From Anarhynchus alexandrinus (Eukaryota; Chordata; Aves; Charadriiformes; Charadriidae), in contig VUYV01000008.1 in assembly GCA_008711295.1 (NCBI GenBank), positions 2,245,928 to 2,309,927 on the forward strand: DNA of 64,000 nucleotides, read 5' to 3'. The position numbers and the translations under genes are program-made. The number at the start of each line of letters is the position of its first letter. Positions within the stretch are counted from its first letter, which is position 1. This document shows positions 1 through 11,900 of this stretch, piece by piece. A model generated the notes under the pieces. It saw only the letters and a program-made list of their open reading frames with translations. It searched no databases and had not been told where the DNA came from.

Positions 1-1509
1 ATGAAAACAGGCTTTTGCTAGGTAAGAACTTTGTTGCCCCTTTAGTCTCGGACTGTGAGCCTCTCGCAGGTTCGCTGGTTTCCTCTGTATTTCAGGTTGT
101 TATTCCTGAATCCTCTGTATCTTAAAAGTACACACTGAAGTTTCGCAAAGGTGTGTTTGGAGTTGAGTATCGCTGTTGGAACAGAGCCGCTGAAGGGTTT
201 TTTTTGTGTTTTGGATAGTTCAGCGATGACCTAGAGCTGCTGCTCTCTTGGCAGGCAGTCTGAAATTTTAGTCTTGATCCAAGATGAGATGATCCACCAC
301 ATGCATACTTGCGTCCCGTTAAGCTGTCAGCGAGAGAGCTAATTGTTGCCAAAGCAAAGAGGCGCAAACAACAAAATTTCCTGTTTCCAGACTGAAGCAG
401 CTGCAGCGAGGCCTTGGTTGGAGAAGCTGTTGCTCTTGCTGTCGGCTAGGTATATATGACAGCGTCAGCCCGGCCCAGCGTGTGCCCAGAACGCTGCTGC
501 TTATCATTGGAAAGCCAACCCACTGCTCTTATTTCTGAGTTGCAACACTTAAAACGCAGCTTCTCACTCAATGACGTGTGAAGCAAGGCTTGTAGCGGAA
601 GCTGTGTTATTAGACCAACTGTAACGGCCGGGGTGGAGAAGACAGTTGTGTTTTTGGGGGCAGAAGCAGGCCACTGCTAAATGATACCATTTTTTCTGTA
701 CAGTTTAAAAGAGTTGCTGCTAAGGGAGCACACAGGACCTGCAGAGCAAAAGGCAGGAGCTGCAGAATCGCAGCTTTGGCAGATACTCTCTAATCAAGCA
801 CAGGGTGGGGAGAGCTGCTCTCATCATTACCTACAACTGCGTGTGTGACTCCAGCTGATACATACTCTCACAGGGGAGCTTTGTCTGATGTCTTCTGGCC
901 CTTCCTGATGCATAGATGAGCTTGGCTGAAAGTCTTTACATGCTTGCAGCCTTTGGCTGTTGCAAGAGGCACAGCGGCTTAACTGTACTGTGGAGACCAA
1001 ATTTTCCTTCTGGCTCTTGCTAATGATCTGTTGAGCTGGTGTGCATGTGTACAGCAAAGGCTTGGTGTTCAGGGGACTCCAGTTCCCCCAGGGTGGTGAC
1101 TAGGGCACCGCTGCTGCCTTCAGATCTCGTTTGTTTAAGAACTAATGAGAGATTTTCCTGGGGGAGGAGAAATGATGGTAGAAAACCACTTGTGTGTGGT
1201 GGCGGAGGTGGCTCAGATGAGGTAGGCAGCTCAGATTGAGCTCTAAGTGGGTGGTTCCCCCCCCTCCCCGCCCTGGCTCCTTGAAATGTGGGAGTGCCAC
1301 ACCATTTTCTCATGCAAACTTTCTCCTTTTTCTTATCTGAGAAACTTGGCTGAGAAACGGACAGCATTTGAGCCACGGTGGTTTCAAGTTGGGATGCTTG
1401 CTGTTGTTTCCCTGCCACCAGGGAGCAGGAGCAAGAGCACTTAACTTCAGTAGGACTCTGCTTTTCCTGCTTTTCCAGGTTTATAAACGTGTTCTTGTTT
1501 GTGCTCCAG
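1..1509 (+). other. CLK3 intron (or 5' region), no exon recognised
   Basis: This sequence precedes the first recognisable CLK3 exon and ends in a pyrimidine-rich acceptor (gtgctccag). I found no reading frame resembling the conserved CLK3 N-terminal exon, so that exon probably lies upstream. Nothing else was recognised. Confidence 0.6.
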
Positions 1510-1717
1510 CCATGACAGGATGCCTTATCACAGGAGATACAGACGGGAGAGCGACGCCTACAGATTTGAAGACCGAAGTCCATCTTTTGGAGAGGACTAT
1601 TACTCGACCCGCTCACGAAACTGGCGGCGATCCAGAGGCAGAGAGCAGCACCGTCCAAAGAAGCATCAGCATCACTGCCGGAAACGCAGGACCAGGTCTT
1701 GTAGCAGTGCCTCCTCG
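1510..1717 (+). CDS. CLK3: CLK3 coding exon, RS-rich region
   Basis: The exon follows acceptor gtgctccag and ends at donor tcg|gtgagt. The first base completes a serine codon. It encodes the segment containing [14 protein letters not shown] and [10 protein letters not shown], rich in Arg, Ser and His, typical of the CLK N-terminus that directs nuclear-speckle localisation. Confidence 0.93.
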
Positions 1718-4700
1718 GTGAGTAGCATCCAGAATGAGTTCAGGATTGTTTAGGGTTTTAACTGTTCTTACCTCCTTTCAGCTCTGAACACTCTGGGTGA
1801 GTACCTCTAATCCCATTTTTGTGTTTGTTTTCATTACGTGGAATGTATAGTCCAAAAATCTGTGTCTTGTTAAGTGGGAAGCATTTGTAGCTATTGTTTT
1901 TCTCTAGTCCAGCCCCTGTAGCCTTAATATGTGAGGAAACTAAGCTGTATTCTTTACGGCCGGGGAAGGGATCAGGGAAAGCTTCAAATGGCGCACACGT
2001 GATAGGCTAACGAGAGCGAGCCTTGGCTGCGGGCCAGCCTGGCTGCTGGGGATCGGTCATTGTTGAGGTTTATACACGGCCAGGGCCTCATTTCTGCACA
2101 CAGCCACTTCTCGGTGTGGGGGGGGTTGGTATGCAGCGGTGGTACGGAACGCTCGCGTGAAGGCACGTCGATTTGACTTTGTGCCAGGATCCCGTAGCAG
2201 ATGGGATGGGTCAGCCTGCTTCTTCTGTGGTGTTAGCCCTGTGGTTTTTAACCCCCCTGTCCCACTGTACTTAGAAGAAGACTTCCACCTTCTGAGGGCA
2301 TGCAGGCATCCTCTTTGCCTATTTCCACACAAGTGGCCTTGGACTTCAGCTTCTCTGAAAACTTGCCTGTTTTCCACCCCAAAATGTAGTATTCCTTGCC
2401 CGAGATGTTTCAAGGATTAAGAGGGAATATTTGGCACTGGGTGGGGAGGCTGATCCTGGGACTGGGAGTACCCTGGAAGTGTTGTGAGGTATCAGACCAA
2501 ATGTCTCTGCTTCACTGCTTCTCTCCTGTGAGGAACGTTTTCATCTTTCACACGTTTGTTGCTTTTAAATGTTATAACAACTAAATGACCGAGTCCTGAT
2601 CCCTGCAGTTATGGTGGATATCTGCATGGCTGGGAACTTCTGACGGTCTGTTGCTTTCCTCCTTCTATTTCTTTCCAGTTGACCTTTTAATTTTAGTTTT
2701 AGAAAGAGCCAGGGTTAGGATGAAAACACTCCAGTGCGGTTTGCGTGTGTGCGTGCGGTGATAATGGTGTGCAGGTTTGGGCTGGTGTGATCTAAATCCT
2801 TTGAAGTCTCACAGCTGTCTCAACTGTCCTCTCTACCTTCTCCTCCATTTCAGCTGACCTTTTTGGGGTTTGATTGTAGCTCGCTATTTTGGACTAGCTG
2901 GGGGGTGAGGGGCACAGAAGAGAAGCCTGACAGAAGCTCGGGCATGGAAATGTAGAGCTTTGTATTAATTTCTTTGGCTGTAGAGATTGTAACTATTTTT
3001 AAGGCTGACTAGAAAAAGATCAGGAACTAGGGCAGCTTGCTTTGTGGACCCTGGGTCCTTTCAGGAACGTTCGGCTGGTTTTCCAGTAGAAGCCAGCAGT
3101 AGCAGAGGTGACCATGACCTCGTACCTTTAGTGGATGCCCGGAGTGAAATGCTCCCTGGGGATTAATATAACTGGCCTGTTCCTAAAGTTCTCTCAGGCA
3201 TAAAATTGCATCCTAAGGCTGATGTGCAACACCAGGTCTGTTTGCAGCCAGTCGGGCGTATGGATTTAGGTTCAGTGGTGGTAGTTGGTTCTGTCAAGAA
3301 GGGCCGGTTCGTAGCCAGGGCAGGACACGGCTCTGGGTAGCTGGCGATCTATTAACTGAGGTACAAAAAAGCAGGTTGCACAGAGGGAGAACTGCTACTC
3401 TGGCTTCTACTGGACAGCTTGTCCAAACTGACAGCTTTGTATATACCCTTCGTCATGTTTGCCAGCGGAGAAAATGACGTTCTTCTGGCAAAGCCCTCCT
3501 TCTTCTCATGCCTCTGGCAGCATCCTCCGGTGCTGTGGAGGGAAGCTGCTTCTCTGTGGGGAATGGTGGTGCCAAGCCGAGCCACCTTAACACTGGAGCT
3601 TCCTGGCTGCTGCTTCTCTTCAGAGAAGAGGGGGGCATTTTCCTGCCTAAGAGGCGGCGGCCACCAGAGGCCGTAGCTAATGAGAGAGATTTCTTTACAT
3701 ACCTGTAGCTGTTGATTACTTTTCTGTTTTGAAGTTAGTTTGTGTCTTGACGTGTCCCTTGCAATATCCCTATCGTTATATATGCTGTGTGCCTTATGAA
3801 ATGCTGGGATCTGGAAAATCCAACCACCGACGCACCGTCATCTCCAACCTTTGAATGACAACACAATCCTGCCACTCGGAACTGCCCGCTGTGTGCGCTT
3901 GGTCGTATGGGGTGGCGGTGTGTACAGAGAAGCCAACAGAGCAGTAAGCGCAGCAGGAGCGTGGAAGATGACAAGGAAGGCCACCTGGTGTGCAGGATCG
4001 GCGATTGGCTTCAAGAGCGATGTACAGCCACCTTTCGTAAAACTTTACCTCTCTACTTTCTATCCCCATGTTAGACAAGATCTCTCGTATTGTACTGGAG
4101 GGGTCTCTAGTGTTTTATTGCTTATAAATGGACTGACCAGTAAATTGCCTGAGGCAGACAATAGACACTTGAGTTTTAAAGAGTGTAGCAGCGAGAGACA
4201 TTTTTTTGCTTTGTCATTTTATTGCTGTGAAATTGCAGGACCTCAGCTCTCAGCCAAGCCTCTGAAGTTCACGTCCGCTCCTGTTTTCTCTCCTAGATGA
4301 AATTGTCGGCAGCCTTGGCGAAGGCACTTTTGGCAAAGTGGTGGAGTGCGTGGACCATGCCAGGTGGGCACCTTTCCCTTCCAGATAACTTGCCCGGCCC
4401 TTGTGCATCAAGCTCAGATGCTCACAAGCGTGGTGGGATTAACACTGCCAGTTTTGTGCTGGACCAAACTGTTGTCGCCTTCCACTTGTTGCTCTGGTAG
4501 CAGTTATTTCTTACAGCAAGTGGAAAGGGGCCTGGTTCATACCTCAGCCCCCCAAGTTTGCAGGCTGATGTGTTAAGGGAAGCAGGGGAGTTTGTTCAGT
4601 GGCTGAGGGCTTTGGCACAGGCTGTTCTACCGCAGTGAACTCCAGCTGAGGGATGGGCCAGACAGCTGGGGAAAGTGACCCTTAATCTGCCGGGGTACTT

Positions 4701-7700
4701 CTCTATTTTATTTTTTTTAACCTCTCCTATGATTACACTTGACCCCTGTTTCTTCCTGACCTTTTGTCTGGCTCTGAGCCGTGGGGTCAGCTTAGCAGAG
4801 GAGCCGCTGGGATGTCCTGCCTCCCTCGAAATCTCTCTGGCACAGTTGGAGAGGGGAGGTGGCTTCTGGAGGCGCGGTGACCTTACGGACTGCTGTGTCA
4901 GGAAATGGTGTGCTTGCTGAGCTGCCTGCAGCTCTCTTTGGAGCGTTACCCAGCAGTAGCCTTTCACTTCCAATTTCCACGTGGGTACTTAACTACTGGT
5001 TGAGCAGCATAAATCTTTGGCAGACCTTGAGAGCTTTGTTGGGACCCAGAAATGACTAAGCCTCTTTTAACACATGAAAACATGACTGGAGTAACTGGGA
5101 TGTGCCCTCTCTCTCTGGACTGAGGAAGTGTCTATGTAGGCTTTTTTTCTGACTCCATCCTTTTGCCTCTTCCCTTACAGAGGCAAATCTCAGGTGGCAC
5201 TGAAAATCATAAAAAATGTTGGAAAATACCGAGAAGCAGCCAGGCTGGAAATCAACGTCCTGAAAAAAATCAAAGAGAAGGACAAGGAGAACAAATTGTA
5301 AGTTCCTACAAGACTCCTGGGTAGGCGGTACCACATCCTTACAGACAAGTGGTCTGTTTGGGTGATCTCCAAAGAAGGACAGGGCCGAGGACTGGAATAC
5401 CTGCTACTTGCCTTTTACAGAATCATAGAATTGTCTAGGTTGGAAGGGGCCTTTAAGATCATTGAGCCCAACCATGTGGGGGAAAACCTGTCTCATTCCT
5501 CTGGGTTTTGGAAGAGTGTCTGTCTCTAGTTCTACTGAACACCTGTTTACTTAAAACTCTTAACCGTGCCAAGTCCTAGTGAGGGAAAAATGAACCAAAA
5601 CTGCTTCTCTAACAACCACCTGCTGCCTCATCCCACTTGAATTGGAGATCTCTGTCTAAAGGTGGTTGAGCAAAGTGGGGAGACAGCGTCTCTCTGGTGT
5701 ACATGGAGGGATTACTGTGCTTCTGAGTCAGCTGGCTCAGAGCTTTTGCTCACCAACCACTTCCGAAGTAGCCAGAAACAGGGAGAATGACTGTTGAGTG
5801 CCTGAATGATGGTTAATCCTCATGTCTTTCTCTCCGCGCAGCTTGTGTGTCCTCATGTCAGACTGGTTCAACTTCCATGGCCACATGTGCATTGCCTTTG
5901 AGCTTCTGGGCAAGAACACTTTCGAGTTCCTGAAGGAGAATAACTTCCAGCCATACCCTCTCCCTCAGATCCGGCACATGGCCTACCAGCTCTGCCATGC
6001 CTTGAGATGTAAGTCACCCAGCGCGGCCTTGCCAGGTGACGATGTCTCACCAGAATGGCTTGGGAGGCATCTGAGAAGGACTTGGCTCGGCACTTTGATG
6101 GGCAGGGTTGAATGGGTGCTTCGGCGTGTGGTTCTTACATATGTATTTTTTTTCTCTCTCTCCTCTTCACCACCTGTGCAGTTTTACATGACAACCAGCT
6201 GACTCATACTGACCTCAAGCCGGAAAACATCTTGTTTGTCAACTCAGATTTTGACACTCTGTACAACGAGAAAAAGGTGGGTTACGGCCAAAAGAGAAGT
6301 GAATAGATCAGGAATAGCCTGCCTTTCCCTTCCTGCAGAAATTGGATCTTCCCTGTTCCGTACGTGGCCCACAGGGCCTTAAAAGTCTGTTTAGTGGGAA
6401 CAAACTGGAAGTCGGGCCTCTTCTTTTTCCCATGTCTTCTAAAAGCCTTAAAACTGCTTCACTGGCTGCAGTCCATGGAGTGGAGTGTTCAGCAGCTTTC
6501 CTTAACACTGACCCGAGATGTAAAGGGCTCAGAGCTTCAGTTGTAATCCTTCTGATTAGTGCAGACATGGCAGTTTTGGGGTCAGAGGGCTCATCTCAAA
6601 GCCTAACTTAATCCTGAACCAGCTATTAGAAGCACTGAGGACTTCTTGTTTGCTTGCAGAGCTGTGAGGAGAAATCCATTCGGAACACGAGCATCCGCGT
6701 GGCGGACTTCGGAAGCGCCACCTTTGATCACGAGCACCACACCACTATTGTGGCTACCCGGCACTACCGTCCACCAGAAGTGATTCTGGGTGAGTACTGC
6801 TGGGCTGTCAGGAGTCTCAGATGGGTGGAGGAGAACAGTTGTCCCAGGGATGCTGTAGGATGATGAGGAACACCACCTTGAGAGCACTCCAGTTCTCAGG
6901 GACAACCTGGTCCGCGCACTGCTGTGACGCTACCTCAGTGGTGCCAAGGTCCTGATGGTATGGAAGGTATTCGTGGATAGTGCAGGCCCTTGATGCGGAG
7001 TGCAGAGAGCTGAGGAAAGCCTGGGAGACTCAGGAAGGGTTCGGATTAGCTCCAGGGGAACGTGGAGTCATGAGAAGTTAAAACAGAATCACCTTGGGGA
7101 AAGTTGACAGTCTTGTTGCCAGTGTGCTTCACTGGAAAGTGCACAGCTAACTTCTAGGTCTGTCTTCATGTAATCCCTGCAGTTTCAACAAGGAACTAGT
7201 AGAAATCTGGTGGGACTTGTGGGGAGCACAAAGTTAACTTGATTCTCTTTGCAGAGCTGGGCTGGGCACAGCCATGCGATGTCTGGAGTACCGGCTGCAT
7301 CCTGTTTGAGTATTACCGTGGCTTCACGCTCTTCCAGGTACGATTCCTGCAAGAGGCACTGTACCCTAAAAGTCCTTAATGTCTAAAAGGGCTCAAACTT
7401 AGGTGAAGGGAATGGAAATGCAGACCAGTCACTAAAAATCAGAAGCTGAGTTTGAAAATGAGCCCAGGAAAACTCATGGTTTGAGGACTTATGCCTTGCT
7501 GGAAGGACAAGGTCCAGATCGCTTCTGGTTTCTTCACTGTTCCGTGAAGAATGGAAAAGTCAAAGGAGGAATTAGAGGTGGATACCTCTACATTCATTCC
7601 TGATAGAGTCTTGTCTCTTTTTCCCTTGTAGTTGTATAGGTGACAGAACTTTTGTCATCAGATCTCCAAGTTCTGAATTAATGCACCACTACTCTTTTCC

Positions 7701-8500
7701 TTTGCAGACCCATGAGAATCGTGAGCATCTTGTCATGATGGAAAAAATCCTTGGGCCCATTCCGTCTCACATGATCCACAAAACTCGGTAAGAACCTCTT
7801 CAACTGTTTGTGACTAATTACTCAGGATCTCAATTCTCTGCCCTCACACCGCATCTCACCTCTATGGGTATAACTGTGGGAGATGTTCTAGAAGGACATC
7901 CCACAAGTAGCCTTACTGAATGCCGCCTTTCCTCTCCAGGAAGCAAAAATATTTCCACAATGGGAACCTGGTATGGGATGAGAACACGTCCGATGGGAGA
8001 TACGTCCAAGAGAACTGCAAACCCCTGCGGGTAGGTGCTGCTCTGTGGCTGGTGGCGGGGCTGGCCGTGTTGTGAGGTTCAACTGTGCCATTCCCTTCCC
8101 CAGATCAGCAGTGTGGGGCTTAGGGATGGGAATTTCCCTTAGAAACCGGCTTTTACAGAGCCCCAAACTCTCATCCGTGGTCACAGAAGTTTATTGGGCT
8201 GGCTGAATGTGGTACCTTAGGGTGGGAGACAGCCGTTCCCTCGCTGTGTATCACAAAACTGTCCTGCCGGAGCGCTACACCCCTCTCTCTTTCCCCCCCG
8301 CCCTTCTCTTTCAGACATACATGCTGCACGACTCGCTGGAACACGCACAGCTCTTTGACTTGATGAGGAGGATGTTAGAATTCGACCCTTCCCGCAGGAT
8401 CACGTTCTCAGAAGCCCTCCTGCATCCTTTTTTTGCTGGCCTCTCTGCAGAGGAAAGGATGCTGTGCGGTCGAGGCGCCAGCCGCGACCTGAGCAGATGA
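1510..8500 (+). CDS. CLK3: CLK3, CDC2-like (LAMMER) dual-specificity kinase, 5'-truncated by window edge
   Basis: This nuclear kinase phosphorylates SR splicing factors. Eleven coding exons are joined in frame: 1510-1717, 3928-4021, 4297-4363, 5181-5297, 5842-6008, 6182-6276, 6660-6789, 7255-7337, 7708-7787, 7940-8030, 8315-8500. They total 1318 nt, which is one base completing a split codon plus 438 codons and a stop. The visible order is an RS-rich stretch, a glycine loop (GEGTFGKV), the catalytic lysine (VALK), the catalytic loop [26 protein letters not shown], the LAMMER-family signature [12 protein letters not shown] and a C-terminal tail. All introns have GT-AG ends. The protein closely resembles mammalian CLK3 throughout (known family). 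The exons encoding the extreme N-terminus are not in the window. The gene converges on EDC3. Assignment to CLK3 rather than CLK1, CLK2 or CLK4 rests on sequence match and synteny. Confidence 0.97.
1718..3927 (+). other. CLK3 intron between the RS exon and the kinase-junction exon
   Basis: A 2.2 kb intron with GT-AG ends. Open frames near 2.1-2.4 kb and 3.4-3.7 kb have no protein-like features. No repeat or RNA gene recognised. Confidence 0.7.
3928..4021 (+). CDS. CLK3: CLK3 coding exon, RS region to kinase junction (94 nt)
   Basis: Acceptor tgtacag, donor GAT|gtacag. It encodes [19 protein letters not shown] and then the segment leading into the kinase domain ([12 protein letters not shown]). 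Its length is not a multiple of three, so skipping would shift the frame before the kinase domain. Confidence 0.95.
4297..4363 (+). CDS. CLK3: CLK3 coding exon, glycine-rich loop
   Basis: Acceptor ctctcctag, donor CCAG|gtgggc. It encodes [19 protein letters not shown], the nucleotide-binding loop of the kinase. Confidence 0.96.
5181..5297 (+). CDS. CLK3: CLK3 coding exon, catalytic lysine and helix C
   Basis: Acceptor cccttacag, donor AAATT|gtaagt. It encodes [20 protein letters not shown] and the helix C segment [16 protein letters not shown]. The Lys in VALK and Glu in LEIN form the conserved salt bridge. Confidence 0.96.
5419..5480 (-). repeat. CR1 LINE 3' tail fragment in CLK3 intron
   Basis: The segment beginning agaatcatagaattg and continuing ggttggaaggggcct is the reverse complement of the avian CR1 3' end, so the element lies on the minus strand with its 3' terminus at the left. 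Only the tail is recognisable. It sits in the intron between the exons ending at 5297 and starting at 5842. Confidence 0.85.
5842..6008 (+). CDS. CLK3: CLK3 coding exon, hinge region
   Basis: Acceptor tctccgcgcag, donor AGAT|gtaagt. It encodes [20 protein letters not shown] and the following [19 protein letters not shown], that is the N-lobe strands, hinge and helix D. Confidence 0.97.
6182..6276 (+). CDS. CLK3: CLK3 coding exon, catalytic loop
   Basis: Acceptor cacctgtgcag, donor AAAAAG|gtgggt. It encodes [28 protein letters not shown] is the CLK form of the HRD catalytic loop. Confidence 0.97.
6660..6789 (+). CDS. CLK3: CLK3 coding exon, activation segment
   Basis: Acceptor ttgcttgcag, donor TCTGG|gtgagt. 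It encodes [20 protein letters not shown] and [12 protein letters not shown], the DFG motif and activation segment. Confidence 0.97.
7255..7337 (+). CDS. CLK3: CLK3 coding exon, helix F region
   Basis: Acceptor tctttgcag, donor TTCCAG|gtacga. It encodes [20 protein letters not shown]. Mammalian CLK3 usually has Ile where Thr follows VWS here. Confidence 0.96.
7708..7787 (+). CDS. CLK3: CLK3 coding exon, LAMMER motif
   Basis: Acceptor cctttgcag, donor ACTCG|gtaaga. It encodes [20 protein letters not shown], which contains the LAMMER-family signature that defines CLK kinases. Confidence 0.96.
7940..8030 (+). CDS. CLK3: CLK3 coding exon, C-lobe
   Basis: Acceptor tcctctccag, donor CTGCGG|gtaggt. 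It encodes [20 protein letters not shown] and the following [10 protein letters not shown]. Confidence 0.96.
8315..8500 (+). CDS. CLK3: CLK3 terminal coding exon
   Basis: Acceptor ctctttcag; stop TGA at 8498-8500. It encodes [20 protein letters not shown], then [20 protein letters not shown] and the C-terminal tail. A short 3' UTR follows. Confidence 0.97.
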   Translation, partial: TYMLHDSLEHAQLFDLMRRMLEFDPSRRITFSEALLHPFFAGLSAEERMLCGRGASRDLSR

Positions 8501-8720
8501 CAGCCGGGGAGGGTGCGATACCTGCTGGATTCGTACATACAGGCTCGGTCTAACCTCTGCAGATCAACCCCACTCGCTCTCTTCTCTCAGAGCTCAGAGG
8601 CACTGGGGCACTGCCACAAGGACCCTGGGTAGGGGAGGGGAAGAAAAGCTACGTTGGAAAGCACAGATTTGTCTATTTATATGTTGTAAAGTTAAAATAA
8701 AGTGTTTCTTATTGTTTGAT
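8501..8720 (+). other. CLK3: CLK3 3' UTR
   Basis: This runs from the stop codon to a predicted cleavage site about 20 nt after the AATAAA at 8696-8701. The cleavage position is estimated. Confidence 0.75.
8696..8701 (+). terminator. CLK3: CLK3 polyadenylation signal AATAAA
   Basis: A canonical hexamer about 200 nt past the CLK3 stop, followed by a T/G-rich downstream stretch (gtgtttcttattgtttg). Confidence 0.85.
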
Positions 8721-8984
8721 ACTTCCCTTGTAGGCAGGTGTAGGGTTCTCTTGCTCCCAGCTTTGCCTTTTCTGCAAAGGAAGATGGAGGTGTTGGAAAA
8801 ATTAACTGGAAATTAGCAGGAAACCTTTGCTTCACTGGAGGGTAAAAAAAGTGTGGGTGAGCAGACTGGCCTCCGCCCATGCTCCTCTGACCAGTGCAGA
8901 GCAGCAGGAAGGCTCGCTCCAGCTGGGGGTGTCAGGGTCTAGAACGATAGCAGACAAATAAATAGCTGCACACAAATAGCACAC

Positions 8985-11900
8985 ATGAATAGTTGCACTT
9001 TATTTCAGGACATCCCCCAGCAGCGGCAGGAATTAGTCGTTACAAACATTAGGTCACAAATGGAATATCAAGCGGTGACATAGTGCAGTGATCTTGACGT
9101 GTTAGTGACCAGAGCAGCGCTCACAAGCAGCTCCTATGATGGTGGTGAAGGTTGTGGGTAGAAACTATCATCTCAAACACAGCTTTAAAAAAAGTGTTCC
9201 ATTCTTTGAATTAACTCTGGTAACGTGGGGGAAGGGGGAGAAGGAGGGACCCAGACCCACCTCTGGGTCTCCAGGTGCTCCAGAAGAGCTCACACCTGCA
9301 TGTAAGATGCATTTCATGTGGGTGAGGCCAGTACTTCCTCAAGTAAGCCTTTGTGTGCCAGGGGAAGTACAGCCAAATACCCAAATCTCCTCTTATCTCC
9401 AGAAAGTTGAGCACACTGTAAAGTTGAACTGTGCCAAACACAGCCCAAAGCTGCCTGCTGTGCCCTAAGCGCTCTCTGCAGGTAGGGATTGGGATCCCAT
9501 TCCTTACGTTGAGGGTTTGTACCCTCCTGTTGTGCAACACTGCAACACTTTCTTTATAATTTTTGCTTAAACATGGGGAACTGTATTGCTGCACAGGGCC
9601 TTAGTGCTTCCTGGAGCTGTGTGGCAGCGAGTACGGACCTGATCCCAGCTGCCATCCCTGCAAAAAAACATCTTGACCTGGTTTGGTGCCCCTTTTGGGC
9701 ACGTAACTTCAGCCAGCGGCACAGCAGTGGAGAGGGCAGGAAAAGGAGCCTGTGCTGAAGCCTTGCGTGTTTCTACGCTGTCACTGCTCAGTGCGTGCGA
9801 TCTACGGTTTAATAAGCCAAACCCAGAAGAGGCGAGAAAAGCCTGCAGCCTGGTTCAAGGAAAGCAGAAATTGAAACGGCAACTTCTCTTAATCGAGCGT
9901 CTTGAGCAAGGAAAGTGAAAATAAGGAGGGAGGGCTAAAGCTAACACTACTACAGCAACGTCCACCTTTTTAACCCAGCCGCTGCTCCTCTGCCCTGCTA
10001 AAGATTAGCTGAAACAGCCAAAGAAACAAGAAAGGCAGAGGGAAGCCTCCCATTTGTATTTTTTTAAATAACCAACCACATTGCTATCTCTTCCCAGTGC
10101 GGCCGAGTCAGAACCACAGCTTGTTAAATGCCACGACAGTTCCAAGCTTAAACGTGATTCGCCTGAGGAATAGGTGCTTCAGCTTTGCCCTTCCTATGGA
10201 GAGGAACCGCTCGAGGGCAGAGCTACACCCGTCACGGCACTGACAAGTCACTGAGCCTCCCCGTGCCAGCGCTAAGGCCACTCGGCATAAGCAGTTCAGG
10301 TCACCCAACCCTCAGCGGGGAAAGCAGCTCGGGGGAGCCAGGGGTCCAGACACGGAGAGGCGCAGAGCCCTTCGTCCTGCTGAGGTAGATACGGCAAGGT
10401 GCGGGCGGTTTGGCAGGGGAAGGGACCTCAGGCAGCCGCGGGGACAAGCCCAGCGCTCACTGGGATGCTGTCTGTACTGGGATCCCCCATCATTCCGCAC
10501 TTCCAGGCAGTATTAATTGCTTCTTTTCGTCTGGGGGAAGTCTCTTCCCTCCTCCTTTTGATACACTTGGCCTTTGTTCTAAGCAGATGAAAGACAAGTG
10601 CCTGAGCTGTAAATCCTCACCACGCCGAGCGTGAGTGGGTCAATAGGTTTGCTAAGCGGGGCTCGACCTGCTCAGCAGAGCACAGCAACAGAGCAGCTGC
10701 AACAGGAGGTGACCATTTCCACGTCCCTGCACTTCAACCTCAGAAGGGATCCAGCTCCCCTGGAGAAAAGATATGGTTTGAAGCTCCGAAGCTCTCCCAG
10801 CTGCCAGAACAGGGTCTGTGCAAAGGTTTAGGTACCTGCAGGAGGCTCTGGGGACAGGTAAGGTACCAGAAGAGCAGCAGAGCTTCAAGCACTGCCCACA
10901 CTCACAGCATCGGGAGCAAGAAGAGGGCCCCTGCCTCGCATCTGCCCGGTTCCTCTGAAGGAACAGCCTGCCCTAACAGCATCGCCTGCACCGCTCCAGG
11001 TTCAGCACTCCCCTGGATCAGCTACTGGGTGCGAAGCCTTCAGAGAGCATGCGCAGAGCCAGCACCATGGATTCCCGAAGCCAGGTAGCTGACGGTTTCT
11101 CAGCTCGTCCCTGCTCCAGGCACTGCATCGAGGCTCCATTAGGCCAACAAAACGAACGCAGGAAAAGATAACCCAATGCCTCCTGACAGCATGTGGGAAG
11201 GCAGTGCAGTGCAGGAGCGGTTAGCAGAGCAAACCAGGGCAGAGCCCCTATGGTAATTGAGATGAGAACCTCCTGCCATGCCCCTCCAGGAGGGCAGCAG
11301 CTCTCACCACACCATCTCCTGCAGGCAAACAGGACCCTGTGAGCTGAGGACCCGAGTCCTTCCCTCAAAGCTGGTTCCCTGCACATGGGTGCACACGGAC
11401 ACACACACAAGCCCACCCTATACAGGGGCTTCGAGCCCAAAGGGAATGAACGGATCCATGACCAACTTCCCAAACCACACTGAGTGTAGGAGGGATACTG
11501 GAAATACTGGGGGAAACTCACCTGAACATCAGCTGCACCATACACCACGCAACAAACTCAAGAGTGACACCGCCCTGCTTCACTACGCTTTCCCTGATTC
11601 AGCCACTCACCGTGCTAGAAAGAAGAAAGGAAAAAAAAAAAAAACAAACCCAACAAACTATCCTGGAAAAGTTCTTTTCCATAACATGTTTTCCTCCCGT
11701 AGACCCGGGATTCACCTGCTAAGCGAACAAACAAAAAGCCAACAGAGTATATAAGCAAGTAAGGCCTAGCTGAGGACATCAGTGTTCCCGGAGCATGTGC
11801 GACCTGAGAGCTTCTGGCTCTTGACACAAGCTTTCCGAAGAGGGAACGCTCTCCTTGAGGGGCTGGTGGTGGGTTCAGGAAGGAGAGCGAGCTACAACTG

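Noticed and set aside
1..367. Frames beginning ATG at the left edge as a CLK3 first exon
   Set aside because: No similarity to the conserved CLK N-terminus and no matching splice donor in frame.
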